This document shows, piece by piece, positions 38,097 to 48,932 of a stretch of DNA of 64,000 nucleotides. Each line of letters starts with the position of its first letter. Positions within the stretch are counted from its first letter, which is position 1. The stretch covers positions 1 to 64,000 of the forward strand of contig NC_007973.1 in the NCBI RefSeq assembly GCF_000196015.1, given 5' to 3'. Under the pieces are notes generated by a model that ran no database searches, was not told the DNA's origin, and worked only from the letters and a program-made list of their open reading frames with translations. The translations under genes and the position numbers were made by a program. This DNA comes from Cupriavidus metallidurans CH34. Lineage in GTDB: Bacteria > Pseudomonadota > Gammaproteobacteria > Burkholderiales > Burkholderiaceae.

Positions 38097-39068
38097 ATGG
38101 GAGCCATCGTTAACTGCGCGGCCTATCGCGACGGCAGAAAGGTCGGAGATGTGGAGTTCGACGGCATTGCCAGAGCGCTGGCCGAGCCCGGCACCTTCGT
38201 CTGGCTGGGGCTGCACGAGCCAGACCTGCCGCTGCTGCGCAAGGTGCAGCAGGCGTTCGGTCTGCACGATCTGGCCGTGGAGGACGCGCTGGAGCCACAT
38301 CAGCGCCCCAAGATCGAGGCCTACGGTGACTCGGTGTTCGTGGTGCTGGGTACCGCGCGCCTGGTCGACGACGAAGTGGTGGTGGGTGAGACGCATCTGT
38401 ATGTCGGCCCGAACTACGTGGTTTCGGTGCGGCATGGCGCCAGTTCCACCTACACGCCGGTGCGCGAGCGCTGCGAGGAAGACCCGCGCGGCATGGCGCA
38501 TGGCACGGGGTTCGTGCTCTATGCGTTGATGGACTACATCGTCGATCACTACCTGCCAATCGTGAACCGGCTCGAGGAAGCCTTCGAGGCGCTGGAGCAG
38601 GATATCTTCCACGACGAGTTCGATCGCGCGGCCATCGAGCGCCTCTATAAGGTCAAGCATCAGGTCCTGCGCCTGCGCAACGTGGTCTATCCGGTCGAAG
38701 ACATCTGCAGCCAGTTGATCCGCCTGCATGAAGACCTTGTGCCAAAGGATCTGCGCGCGTACTTCCGCGATATCCAGGACCACAGCAGCCGCGTTGTGCG
38801 CACACTCGACGTGGTACGAGAGATGCTGACGACGGCCGTCCAGGTCAACCTGGCGCTGGTCACCGTGACACAGAACGAGGTGGTCAAGCGGCTGGCCGGG
38901 TGGGGTGCGATTCTGGCGGTGCCCACCGTCGTGTTTTCGCTCTATGGCATGAACTTCAATTTCATGCCGGAACTGAAGTTTCACTACGCGTATCCCGTGG
39001 TGATCGGCTTCACGGCGGCCGCGTGCAGCTTTCTCTGGCGCAAGCTGCACCGCGCGGGCTGGATCTGA
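38097..39068 (+). CDS. corA: CorA-type magnesium/cobalt transporter
   Basis: A 323-residue pentameric ion channel of the inner membrane. A large cytoplasmic domain is followed by two C-terminal helices, with the signature YGMNFNFMPE at the end of the first. ATG 38097 follows ACGGAG; the open frame upstream to 37905 is unconserved. It is divergent from minC. Mg2+ is the usual substrate, but some CorA relatives move Co2+, Ni2+ or Zn2+. Confidence 0.93.
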   Translation: MGAIVNCAAYRDGRKVGDVEFDGIARALAEPGTFVWLGLHEPDLPLLRKVQQAFGLHDLAVEDALEPHQRPKIEAYGDSVFVVLGTARLVDDEVVVGETHLYVGPNYVVSVRHGASSTYTPVRERCEEDPRGMAHGTGFVLYALMDYIVDHYLPIVNRLEEAFEALEQDIFHDEFDRAAIERLYKVKHQVLRLRNVVYPVEDICSQLIRLHEDLVPKDLRAYFRDIQDHSSRVVRTLDVVREMLTTAVQVNLALVTVTQNEVVKRLAGWGAILAVPTVVFSLYGMNFNFMPELKFHYAYPVVIGFTAAACSFLWRKLHRAGWI

Positions 39069-39178
39069 CGGTTTCGTCGCCATGATCTCCCTTCTCCCGC
39101 ATGCTGGAGTGGGGGGATCCCCCTCCTGAAGACATCGGCCGAACCGTCTTCCAGCGCCAGCAGTTGCTGGTCTTCTGC

Positions 39179-39206
39179 ATTTTTATATTTCGTTTACACC
39201 CCCCTC
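39179..39206 (+). promoter_or_regulatory. Probable KdpE-binding site upstream of kdp
   Basis: A T-rich ATTTTTATATTT is followed by CGTTTACACCCCCC. As I recall it, this closely matches the E. coli kdpFABC operator, a T-rich run then TTTACACCCC. A second partial copy, TTTTTACCCCCC, lies near 39223-39234. The site is about 85 bp before the first kdp-region start, a fitting place for an activator. Confidence 0.7.
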
Positions 39207-39291
39207 CCGCCTCTCTACCCCGTTTTTACCCCCCGATCCCTAACCTGCTATCCGTAAATCACTCAGTCAGGTGTTATCGCCTGCACAAGTC

Positions 39292-39453
39292 ATGGACGGG
39301 ATCTACTTCCTTGTATTGCTGGCCTTCGGCGCGTTGACGGGCGCGCTGCTGGCTCTGTGCGCCGCGCTTGGCGCCAATCCGCCGGCCAGTCGAGGTAACG
39401 GCGAAGCCGCCGCTGCCGATTCCAGGCCAGCCGCCGACAACAGGGGGCAGTAA
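39292..39453 (+). CDS. Small membrane protein ahead of kdpF
   Basis: A 53-residue frame starting MDGIYFLVLLAFGALTGALLALCAAL, one likely membrane helix followed by a polar Ala/Asp/Asn tail. Its stop overlaps the kdpF start (TAATG), so it would be the first gene of the kdp operon. There is no clear ribosome site; a GTG at 39271 would add seven residues. I do not recognise a named family, but position and coupling argue for a Kdp-associated role. Confidence 0.6.
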   Translation: MDGIYFLVLLAFGALTGALLALCAALGANPPASRGNGEAAAADSRPAADNRGQ

Positions 39454-39542
39454 TGGAATGGACTGACCTGCTTAGCGCCGGCCTGGCCGCTGCGCTCTTC
39501 ATCTACCTGCTCATTGCGCTGTTCCGGCCGGAGAAATTCTGA
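39453..39542 (+). CDS. kdpF: Potassium-transporting ATPase subunit KdpF
   Basis: A 29-residue single-helix peptide, [20 protein letters not shown] then IALFRPEKF. The ending RPEKF is the KdpF hallmark. It stabilises the KdpFABC complex in the membrane. Both ends are translationally coupled: TAATG with the preceding frame and TGATG with kdpA. Confidence 0.93.
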   Translation: MEWTDLLSAGLAAALFIYLLIALFRPEKF

Positions 39543-41374
39543 TGTCGACACCGCACTTCACTCAATTTCTCGGACTGCTGGTTCTGTTTCTGGCCATCCT
39601 GTTCGTGGTGGGCCCATTCCTGGGCCGCTATATGCGCCGTGCCGTCGAGGAGGGCAACTTCAGCCTGACCGCCTGGGGGCGGCCCATCGAGCGCGTGCTG
39701 TATCGCGTGGCCGGTGTGCGTGCCGATGCCGAAATGGGCTGGAAGCAATACGCCATCGCGGTGCTTGTCTTCAATGTGATCGGCGTGATCGCCGTCTACG
39801 CGCTCCAGCGCGTGCAGGGTTTGCTGCCACTGAATCCGCAGGCGTTTGGCGCGGTCTCGCCCGATTCGTCGTTCAACACCGCCATCAGCTTTGTCACCAA
39901 TACGAACTGGCAAGGCTACAGCGGCGAGTCGACGATGAGCTACCTGACGCAGATGCTGGCGCTGACGGTCCAGAACTTCGTCTCCGCAGCCACTGGCATT
40001 GCCGTGGTCTTCGTTCTGATCCGTGGCTTCGCGCGCCATACCTCGGCCACGATTGGCAACTTCTGGGTCGATATCACGCGCACCACGCTCTACGTGCTGC
40101 TGCCGCTGTCGGTGATCACAGCGCTGCTGCTGGTCAGCCAGGGCGTGATCCAGAACTTCGACGGCTACAAGGACGCGAATCTCGTCACGGCGGTCGAGTA
40201 CACGCAGCCCAAGGTCGACGCGGCGGGCCAGCCCGTGCTCGACCCGCAAGGCAAGCCCGTGACAGAGGCGATGAAGACGACCACGCAGACGCTGGCGATG
40301 GGGCCCGTGGCTTCGCAGGAAGCGATCAAGATGCTCGGCACTAATGGTGGCGGCTTCTTCAACGCGAACTCGGCGCACCCCTATGAGAACCCGACGCCGC
40401 TGTCCAATTTCATCGAGATGCTGGCGATCTTCCTGATCCCGGCGGCCCTGTGCTTCACGTTTGGCGAGATGGTGCGGGACCGGCGTCAGGGCGTGGCCGT
40501 GCTGGCCTCGATGACGGTGATCTTCGTCGTGATGGCCGTGGCGGCGATGGCGTCCGAGCAGCACATCACGGCGGCCCTGTCGTCTCTGTCGATCGACCAT
40601 GCCGCGTCCGCACTGCAGGCAGGCGGCAACATGGAAGGCAAGGAAGTGCGCTTCGGCATATCGGCCACTTCGCTGTTCGCCACGATCACGACCGCCGCTT
40701 CGTGCGGCGCGGTCAACGCCATGCACGACTCGTTCACGGCCATTGGCGGTCTGGTGCCGATGTTGCTGATGCAACTGGGTGAGGTCGTGTTTGGCGGCGT
40801 GGGATCGGGCCTCTACGGAATGCTCGTGTACGCCGTGCTGGCCGTGTTTATCGCGGGCCTGATGATTGGACGCACGCCCGAGTACCTCGGCAAGAAGATC
40901 GAGGCCTACGAGATGAAGATGACCGCCGTGGCGATCCTGGTCACGCCGCTGCTCGTACTCGTGGGTACCGCCATCGCGGTGATGCTGGAGCCGGGTCGCG
41001 CCGGCGTGTTCAACCCGGGCACGCACGGTTTCTCCGAGATCCTGTATGCGCTGTCGTCGGCGTCGAACAACAACGGCAGCGCGTTTGCCGGCCTTTCCGC
41101 CAACACACCCTTCTACAACACGCTTCTGGCTGCGGCTATGTGGTTCGGGCGCTTCTGGATCATCGTGCCGGTGCTGGCGATGGCCGGTTCGCTGGCCGCC
41201 AAGCGCCGTACGCCGGTCACGGCCGGCACCATGCCGACGCATGGCCCGCTGTTCATCGTTTTGCTCGTGGGTTCGGTGCTGCTGGTTGGCGCGCTGACCT
41301 ATGTGCCGGCGCTGGCCCTGGGGCCGGTGGCGGAGCAACTGCAGCCCGCGGCGGTGACCGCGGCTGCCAAGTAA
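39542..41374 (+). CDS. kdpA: Potassium-transporting ATPase subunit KdpA
   Basis: The K+-selective channel-like subunit, 610 residues with about ten membrane helices. Selectivity-filter regions of the four repeats are visible, for example [45 protein letters not shown] and [12 protein letters not shown]. It is longer than E. coli KdpA (557 aa), partly through a periplasmic insertion around [20 protein letters not shown]. It overlaps kdpF and precedes kdpB by 18 bp. Confidence 0.98.
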   Translation: MSTPHFTQFLGLLVLFLAILFVVGPFLGRYMRRAVEEGNFSLTAWGRPIERVLYRVAGVRADAEMGWKQYAIAVLVFNVIGVIAVYALQRVQGLLPLNPQAFGAVSPDSSFNTAISFVTNTNWQGYSGESTMSYLTQMLALTVQNFVSAATGIAVVFVLIRGFARHTSATIGNFWVDITRTTLYVLLPLSVITALLLVSQGVIQNFDGYKDANLVTAVEYTQPKVDAAGQPVLDPQGKPVTEAMKTTTQTLAMGPVASQEAIKMLGTNGGGFFNANSAHPYENPTPLSNFIEMLAIFLIPAALCFTFGEMVRDRRQGVAVLASMTVIFVVMAVAAMASEQHITAALSSLSIDHAASALQAGGNMEGKEVRFGISATSLFATITTAASCGAVNAMHDSFTAIGGLVPMLLMQLGEVVFGGVGSGLYGMLVYAVLAVFIAGLMIGRTPEYLGKKIEAYEMKMTAVAILVTPLLVLVGTAIAVMLEPGRAGVFNPGTHGFSEILYALSSASNNNGSAFAGLSANTPFYNTLLAAAMWFGRFWIIVPVLAMAGSLAAKRRTPVTAGTMPTHGPLFIVLLVGSVLLVGALTYVPALALGPVAEQLQPAAVTAAAK

Positions 41375-41392
41375 TCCTGCGGAGAATCGCAC

Positions 41393-43624
<2,232 letters not shown>

Positions 43625-43645
43625 GCATCGCAAGGAGAATCGCAA

Positions 43646-44257
43646 ATGACTACACAAAGCAATACCGTCGCGCAGGTGCCGCGTCAGACTGGGCTGCTGC
43701 GTCCGGCGCTGACTGTTTTCATCGTGCTGTCGGTGGTGACCGGCCTGCTCTATCCCGGCGTTGTCACCGGCATCGCGCGCGCGGTGTTTCCGCATCAGGC
43801 AGCAGGCTCGTTGATCGTCAAGGATGGCAAGACGGTCGGTTCCGAACTGATCGGCCAGCCGTTCTCGGACCCGAAGTACTTCTGGGGCCGCCTGTCGGCT
43901 ACGGCGCCGATGTCTTACAACGCCACGGCATCAGGTGGCTCAAACCTGGGGCCGACCAATCCGGCGCTGACGGACGCCGCGAAAGCACGTATAGACGGGC
44001 TCAGGGAAGCGGATCCGGACAACAAGGCGCCGGTTCCGGTGGATCTGGTGACGGCCTCGGGCAGCGGTCTCGATCCGCATATCAGCCCGGCAGCGGCGCA
44101 GTACCAGGCGGCCCGCGTGGCGCGGCTGCGCGGTGTGTCATTGGAGAAGGTCGAGGCGCTGATCGCCGCCAATACCAAAGACCCTGGTCTGGCGGTGCTT
44201 GGCGAGCCGGCGGTCAATGTGCTTGCGCTGAACCTGGCGCTGGATGGGCTGAAATAG
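43646..44257 (+). CDS. kdpC: Potassium-transporting ATPase subunit KdpC
   Basis: A 203-residue subunit with one N-terminal membrane helix ([22 protein letters not shown]) and a periplasmic domain. Conserved pieces are [45 protein letters not shown] and [11 protein letters not shown]. It supports high-affinity K+ uptake with KdpA. AAGGAG precedes the ATG, and it follows kdpB by 21 bp. Confidence 0.97.
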   Translation: MTTQSNTVAQVPRQTGLLRPALTVFIVLSVVTGLLYPGVVTGIARAVFPHQAAGSLIVKDGKTVGSELIGQPFSDPKYFWGRLSATAPMSYNATASGGSNLGPTNPALTDAAKARIDGLREADPDNKAPVPVDLVTASGSGLDPHISPAAAQYQAARVARLRGVSLEKVEALIAANTKDPGLAVLGEPAVNVLALNLALDGLK

Positions 44258-44462
44258 ATCTGGTGGCCGTTGATACCTGGTTTGCCCTCCGTCTTCCCCT
44301 CGCCCTTGCCCTGCCCGTGCAGGCGGGAGCCGGGGGAACGCCGAAGGCCTGTGAAACGCTGATGGTTTGCCCCGCCCTCCCGTGTGTGGAGTTGGGGACA
44401 GACGCATGTACGCATGGCAATCGCCTGCGTGGCACAATCATCGCCACCAACCGCCGTTGCCG

Positions 44463-47309
44463 ATGACCGATCCAGACGCCCGCCCGGACCCCGACGCCCT
44501 GCTGCAACGCATGCAGGCGGAGCGCGCGCGTGCCGCTCGCGGCAAACTGCGCGTGTACTTTGGCGCGTCGGCCGGCGTTGGCAAGACCTTTGCCATGCTG
44601 GGCGCCGCGCGTGCGTTGCGCGAGCAGGGCGTGGACGTGGTGGTCGGCGTGGTCGAGACACATGGCCGCGCCGAGACCGAGGCTCTGCTCGATGGACTCG
44701 AGCGCCTGCCGCTGCGCGAGGTTCCATATCGGGACCGCGTCCTGGCGGAGTTCGATCTCGACGGCGCGCTGGCCCGACGCCCCGCGCTGATTCTGGTGGA
44801 TGAACTCGCGCATTCGAATGCTGCGGGCAGCCGGCATCCGAAACGCTGGCAGGACATTCAGGAACTACAGGCCACGGGCATCGACGTCTGGACCACGGTC
44901 AATGTGCAGCACCTGGACAGCCTCAATCAGGCCGTGGGTGGCATCACCGGTGTGCGCGTCTGGGAGACCGTGCCCGATGCGGTGTTCGACGGCGCCGACG
45001 AAGTGGTGCTGGTGGACCTGCCCGCCGATGAACTGCTGCGCCGGCTGCGCGAGGGCAAGGTCTACCTGCCCGATCAGGCGCGCCACGCCGCACGTAATTT
45101 CTTCCGCAAAGGCAACCTGATCGCGCTGCGCGAACTCGCGTTGCGGCGGACCGCCGATCGCGTCGACGACGATGTGCGCGCGTATCGACATGCCGAATCG
45201 ATCGATCTGGTCTGGCGCACGCGGGAAGCCCTGGTGGCGTGCATCGGCGCCGGCGACGATGCCGAGCAGGTGGTGCGCAGCGCGCAGCGTCTGGCGGGCC
45301 AGCTCGATTGCGACTGGCATGTGGTGACGATCGCCACGCCCCAGTTGATGCCGCCATCCAACGAGGTCCGCGCGCGCATGCGCGCCGCCATGCAATTGGC
45401 AGAGGAACTGGGGGCCCGCACGGAGACGCTCGCCGGCAACGACATGGTCAAGGCGGTGGCAGGCTACGTGCGACGCCACAACCTGACCAAGGTGCTGCTT
45501 GGCCGTGCCCCCGCCGACTGGTATGCGCGAGGGAACTGGATCGACAAGGGGCGTGCCTTGCTGGCCCGTGCGCTGTCGCCGTTGCTTGGTGTCGGTAACC
45601 GGCTGTTCGGCCGGCAGATGTTCGCCGATGCGCTGGCGGCGGGTTGCCCGGAGATCGACGTGATCAGGGTGGCGGCCGACTCCACACGGGCGGACCTGCG
45701 TCCGCGAGTCCAGGAGGGGCTATCCACCGAGGCGCACGATGCGGAGGCCGAAGCCGAGTTGGCCCGCGTGCGCCGTCATAACTATGGCTGGGCCGTGGTC
45801 TGGTGCATGGCGGCGACGTTCCTGTCGACGTTGACCAGACCCTGGTTCGACCTGGTCAATATCGCGATGCTGTTCCTGGTTGCCGTGGTAGGCGTGGCGT
45901 TGCGTCATGGCCGGGGACCGGCGGCATTGGCATCGGTGATTTCGGTGGCGGCGTTCGACTTTTTCTTCGTGCCGCCGAGAATGTCGTTCGCCGTCAGCGA
46001 CGTGCAGTACCTGTTGACGTTCTTCGTGCTGCTGACGGTTGGTCTGGTGATCGGCCAGCTTACGGCGGGACTACGCGAGCAGGCTCAGGTGTCCGTGCGG
46101 CGCGAAACCGATGCGCGCACGCTCTATGAGCTGGCGCGCGAGTTGTCCGCTGCGCTGACGGCGCAGCAGATCGTCGAGATCGGCGGTCGCTTCCTGCGTG
46201 CCGCCTTTGACGCGGATGGCACTTTTTTCCTCGTCGCAGAGAACGGACGGCTCATGCCGATGGCCGGCGGAGAAAAGACACCGGAGCCGCGGACAGGCAA
46301 AGGCGATGCCATCGACAAGGTGTTGGCGCAATGGGTGTTCGATCACGGTCAGCCTGCCGGCACGGGCACGCACACGCTACCCGGCAGCACGGTGCTGTAT
46401 CTGCCGCTGAAGGCGCCGATGCAGACGCGCGGCGTGCTGGCCGTGGAGCCGCGCGCGTGGCGGGCGCTGGCGGACCCGGCGTTGCGTCGTCAGGCCGATG
46501 TCTTTGCCACGCTGATCGCGATCGCGATCGAGCGTATCCATTACGTCGACGTGGCGCAGCGCGCGCTGGTGTCGATCGAGTCGGAACGGCTGCGCAGTTC
46601 GCTGCTGGCCGCGGTGTCGCATGATCTGCGTACGCCGCTGACCGGGCTGATCGGCATGGCCGAAACGCTGCAGCGCGCGGAGATGCCGCTGCCGGCCAGC
46701 GTCGCGGAGACAGTCGAGGCAATGCGCGTTCAGGCACAACGGATGCGCACGATGGTCGTCAACCTGCTCGACATGGCGCGCCTGCAGCATCACGACCTGG
46801 CGCTCAAGCGTGGCTGGCAATCGCTTGAGGAACTGATTGGCGCGGCGCTGGCGTCGATGCGCGACGTGCTCGGTCGGCACCATGTGGAAGTGATGAATCT
46901 TGTGGAGCTGCCGCTGGTGGAGTGCGACGATGTGCTGATGGAGCGTGTGCTGTGCAACCTGCTGGAGAACGCGGCGAAGTACACGCCGGCAGGCACCGCC
47001 ATCCGCATCCGCGGCGCGGTGGTGGGCGACGAGGTGCAACTGTCAGTGGAAGACGAAGGCCCGGGCGTGCAGTCGGGCCAGGAGCGCTACATCTTCGAGA
47101 AATTCACGCGTGGCGAGCGCGAATCGGCCACCTCCGGCGTCGGGCTCGGCCTGGCGGTCTGCGAGGCGATCATGCAGGCCCATGGTGGTCGCATCTGGGT
47201 GGAGGCCGCCCACCCACATGGTTCGCGATTCACGCTGGCGCTGCCGCGCGGCAATCCACCGGCTATCGAGCCAGAGTCGCTGGACGAACCCATTCCGGAT
47301 CATCACTGA
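44463..47309 (+). CDS. kdpD: Sensor histidine kinase KdpD
   Basis: A 948-residue membrane sensor of K+ limitation that phosphorylates KdpE. The N-terminal KdpD domain has Walker A GASAGVGKT (34-42), a Usp-like domain follows, then four close membrane helices near residues 450-540 and a GAF-like region. HisKA carries SHDLRTPLTGLIGM, and the ATPase part has NLLENAAKYTP and GVGLGLAVCEAIMQAHGG. I chose ATG 44463; ATG 44406 with a GGGGA upstream is a credible alternative that adds 19 residues. It sits 205 bp after kdpC. Confidence 0.96.
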   Translation: MTDPDARPDPDALLQRMQAERARAARGKLRVYFGASAGVGKTFAMLGAARALREQGVDVVVGVVETHGRAETEALLDGLERLPLREVPYRDRVLAEFDLDGALARRPALILVDELAHSNAAGSRHPKRWQDIQELQATGIDVWTTVNVQHLDSLNQAVGGITGVRVWETVPDAVFDGADEVVLVDLPADELLRRLREGKVYLPDQARHAARNFFRKGNLIALRELALRRTADRVDDDVRAYRHAESIDLVWRTREALVACIGAGDDAEQVVRSAQRLAGQLDCDWHVVTIATPQLMPPSNEVRARMRAAMQLAEELGARTETLAGNDMVKAVAGYVRRHNLTKVLLGRAPADWYARGNWIDKGRALLARALSPLLGVGNRLFGRQMFADALAAGCPEIDVIRVAADSTRADLRPRVQEGLSTEAHDAEAEAELARVRRHNYGWAVVWCMAATFLSTLTRPWFDLVNIAMLFLVAVVGVALRHGRGPAALASVISVAAFDFFFVPPRMSFAVSDVQYLLTFFVLLTVGLVIGQLTAGLREQAQVSVRRETDARTLYELARELSAALTAQQIVEIGGRFLRAAFDADGTFFLVAENGRLMPMAGGEKTPEPRTGKGDAIDKVLAQWVFDHGQPAGTGTHTLPGSTVLYLPLKAPMQTRGVLAVEPRAWRALADPALRRQADVFATLIAIAIERIHYVDVAQRALVSIESERLRSSLLAAVSHDLRTPLTGLIGMAETLQRAEMPLPASVAETVEAMRVQAQRMRTMVVNLLDMARLQHHDLALKRGWQSLEELIGAALASMRDVLGRHHVEVMNLVELPLVECDDVLMERVLCNLLENAAKYTPAGTAIRIRGAVVGDEVQLSVEDEGPGVQSGQERYIFEKFTRGERESATSGVGLGLAVCEAIMQAHGGRIWVEAAHPHGSRFTLALPRGNPPAIEPESLDEPIPDHH

Positions 47310-47310
47310 C

Positions 47311-48006
47311 ATGCCTTTTGATTATTCGCCGACCGTGTTGCTGGTCGAGGACGAACCCCACATCCGCCGCTTCGTGCGTGAATCGCTGCAGTCCGAGGGC
47401 TGCACGGTGCACGAGGCCGATACGCTCAAGCGCGGCCTGATTGACGCCGGCACGCGCCAGCCGGATGTGGTGATCCTGGACCTTGGCCTGCCTGATGGCG
47501 ATGGCATGACACTGATCCGCGAGATGCGCACCTGGACCGAGGTGCCTGTGCTGGTGCTATCGGCACGCACTGGCGAAGCCGACAAGATCGCCGCGCTCGA
47601 TGCGGGCGCGGACGACTACCTGACCAAGCCGTTCGGCGTCGGTGAACTGGTGGCGCGCGTGCGCGTGCTGCTGCGCCGGCACGCCAAGGCGAATCCACAA
47701 GGCACGCCCCAGATCACGTTCGGCGACGTGCGCGTGGACCTGGCCAACCGGCTCGTCACGCGCGGCGAAGATCAGGTGCATCTGACGCCGATCGAATACC
47801 GCCTGCTGGCCGTGCTGATCGCCAATCGTGGCAAGGTCATGACGCACCGGGAACTGCTGCGCGAGGTCTGGGGCCCCTCGCACTCGGAGAGCAGCCACTA
47901 CCTGCGGGTCTATATGGGCCACCTGCGCCACAAGCTCGAGGTCGATCCGGCCCAGCCCGCGCATCTGCTGACAGAGGTGGGCGTCGGATACCGGTTCGCC
48001 GGCTGA
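47311..48006 (+). CDS. kdpE: Response regulator KdpE
   Basis: A 231-residue OmpR-type regulator that activates kdpFABC when phosphorylated by KdpD. Receiver residues include E13-D14, phosphoacceptor D57 (VVILDLGLPDGDG) and the Lys of YLTKPFG. The winged helix has LTPIEYRLLAVLIANRGKVMTHRELLREVWG and SSHYLRVYMGHLRHKLE. It starts one base after the kdpD stop. Its likely target is the box at 39179-39206. Confidence 0.97.
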   Translation: MPFDYSPTVLLVEDEPHIRRFVRESLQSEGCTVHEADTLKRGLIDAGTRQPDVVILDLGLPDGDGMTLIREMRTWTEVPVLVLSARTGEADKIAALDAGADDYLTKPFGVGELVARVRVLLRRHAKANPQGTPQITFGDVRVDLANRLVTRGEDQVHLTPIEYRLLAVLIANRGKVMTHRELLREVWGPSHSESSHYLRVYMGHLRHKLEVDPAQPAHLLTEVGVGYRFAG

Positions 48007-48050
48007 GCCAGATTATAAGAATGACGAATAATAACGAAGAATAATTTGAG

Positions 48051-48068
48051 TCGATAATCTGTTATCGA
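48051..48068 (+). promoter_or_regulatory. Perfect inverted repeat upstream of the SEL1 gene
   Basis: TCGATAA-tctg-TTATCGA is a perfect 7-bp inverted repeat in the AT-rich gap after kdpE, 77 bp before the SEL1 start, followed by ACATATAAG, which may serve as a -10 region. It could be an operator or a weak hairpin. Confidence 0.45.
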
Positions 48069-48144
48069 CATATAAGTTCCCACGGATCGCCCACTACACT
48101 GAATCAAACACCCCCAGACGCGCCTAGCCGGATCGGAGCCAGCC

Positions 48145-48855
48145 ATGTCGCAACTTGCCGCCCCTACGATCCGCCAGTCCGTCGTTGCACTGGCGCTGGC
48201 CTGCGCCCTGTCCGGCTTGAGTGCTTACGCGGCCACCGAGCGACCGCAACCGGCACAGGAACAGACCCAGGCGGCGGTGGCCGCCTACGAGGCTGGCAAT
48301 TTCGAGGTGGCGATCCAGGGCTTTGCAGCGGCCGCGCAGAAGGGCAACCGGCTGGCCCAGTTCGACTACGCGATGATGTTGCTGCGTGGCGAAGGCACGC
48401 CGGCGAAGCCGCAGGAGGCGCTGGTCTGGCTGCGCCGCGCGGCGGACAACCAGATGACCCACGCGCAGTTCACATTCGGCGATCTGTACGAACGCGGTGA
48501 CGTGGTGCCGAAGTCGCTGCCCGAGGCCAACCGCTGGTATGAACTCGCGGCGCAGGGGGGACATGTGCAGGCGCAGGTGGCGCTCGCCACCAATTACTTC
48601 ACCGGCCGGGGCGTGCCCCTCGACTACGGTCGCGCGTTCCACTGGTACAGCAAGGCCGCCGCAGCCGGCGACGAAGGCGCGCAGTACATCGTCGCCAGCT
48701 ATTACGAGCGCGGGTATCCGGGGGTGGTGGATCGCGATATCGAACAGGCCAAGCTCTGGTACGCCCGTGCCGCCGCGCATGGCGATCCGGGCGCGCTGGC
48801 CAAGCTGCGTTCGCTGCAGGACGAGGGGGCGCAGCCCGCGAAGGGCCCAATGTGA
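48145..48855 (+). CDS. Exported SEL1/TPR-repeat protein
   Basis: A 236-residue protein with a signal peptide (SVVALALACALSGLSAYA) and then four or five SEL1-like repeats, for example AQFDYAMMLLRGEGTPAKPQEALVWLRRAA, AQFTFGDLYERGDVVPKSLPEANRWYELAA and AQVALATNYFTGRGVPLDYGRAFHWYSKAA. Such repeats bind partner proteins and often help envelope or secretion complexes assemble. The partner is unknown. Transcription is probably independent of kdp. Confidence 0.88.
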   Translation: MSQLAAPTIRQSVVALALACALSGLSAYAATERPQPAQEQTQAAVAAYEAGNFEVAIQGFAAAAQKGNRLAQFDYAMMLLRGEGTPAKPQEALVWLRRAADNQMTHAQFTFGDLYERGDVVPKSLPEANRWYELAAQGGHVQAQVALATNYFTGRGVPLDYGRAFHWYSKAAAAGDEGAQYIVASYYERGYPGVVDRDIEQAKLWYARAAAHGDPGALAKLRSLQDEGAQPAKGPM

Positions 48856-48932
48856 GCGCTATGCGCGACGCGAGCGCCGATCCTGTCATACTCGCAGCGC
48901 ATTGCGCCGATGCATCCCGGAGACCGTAGCCC

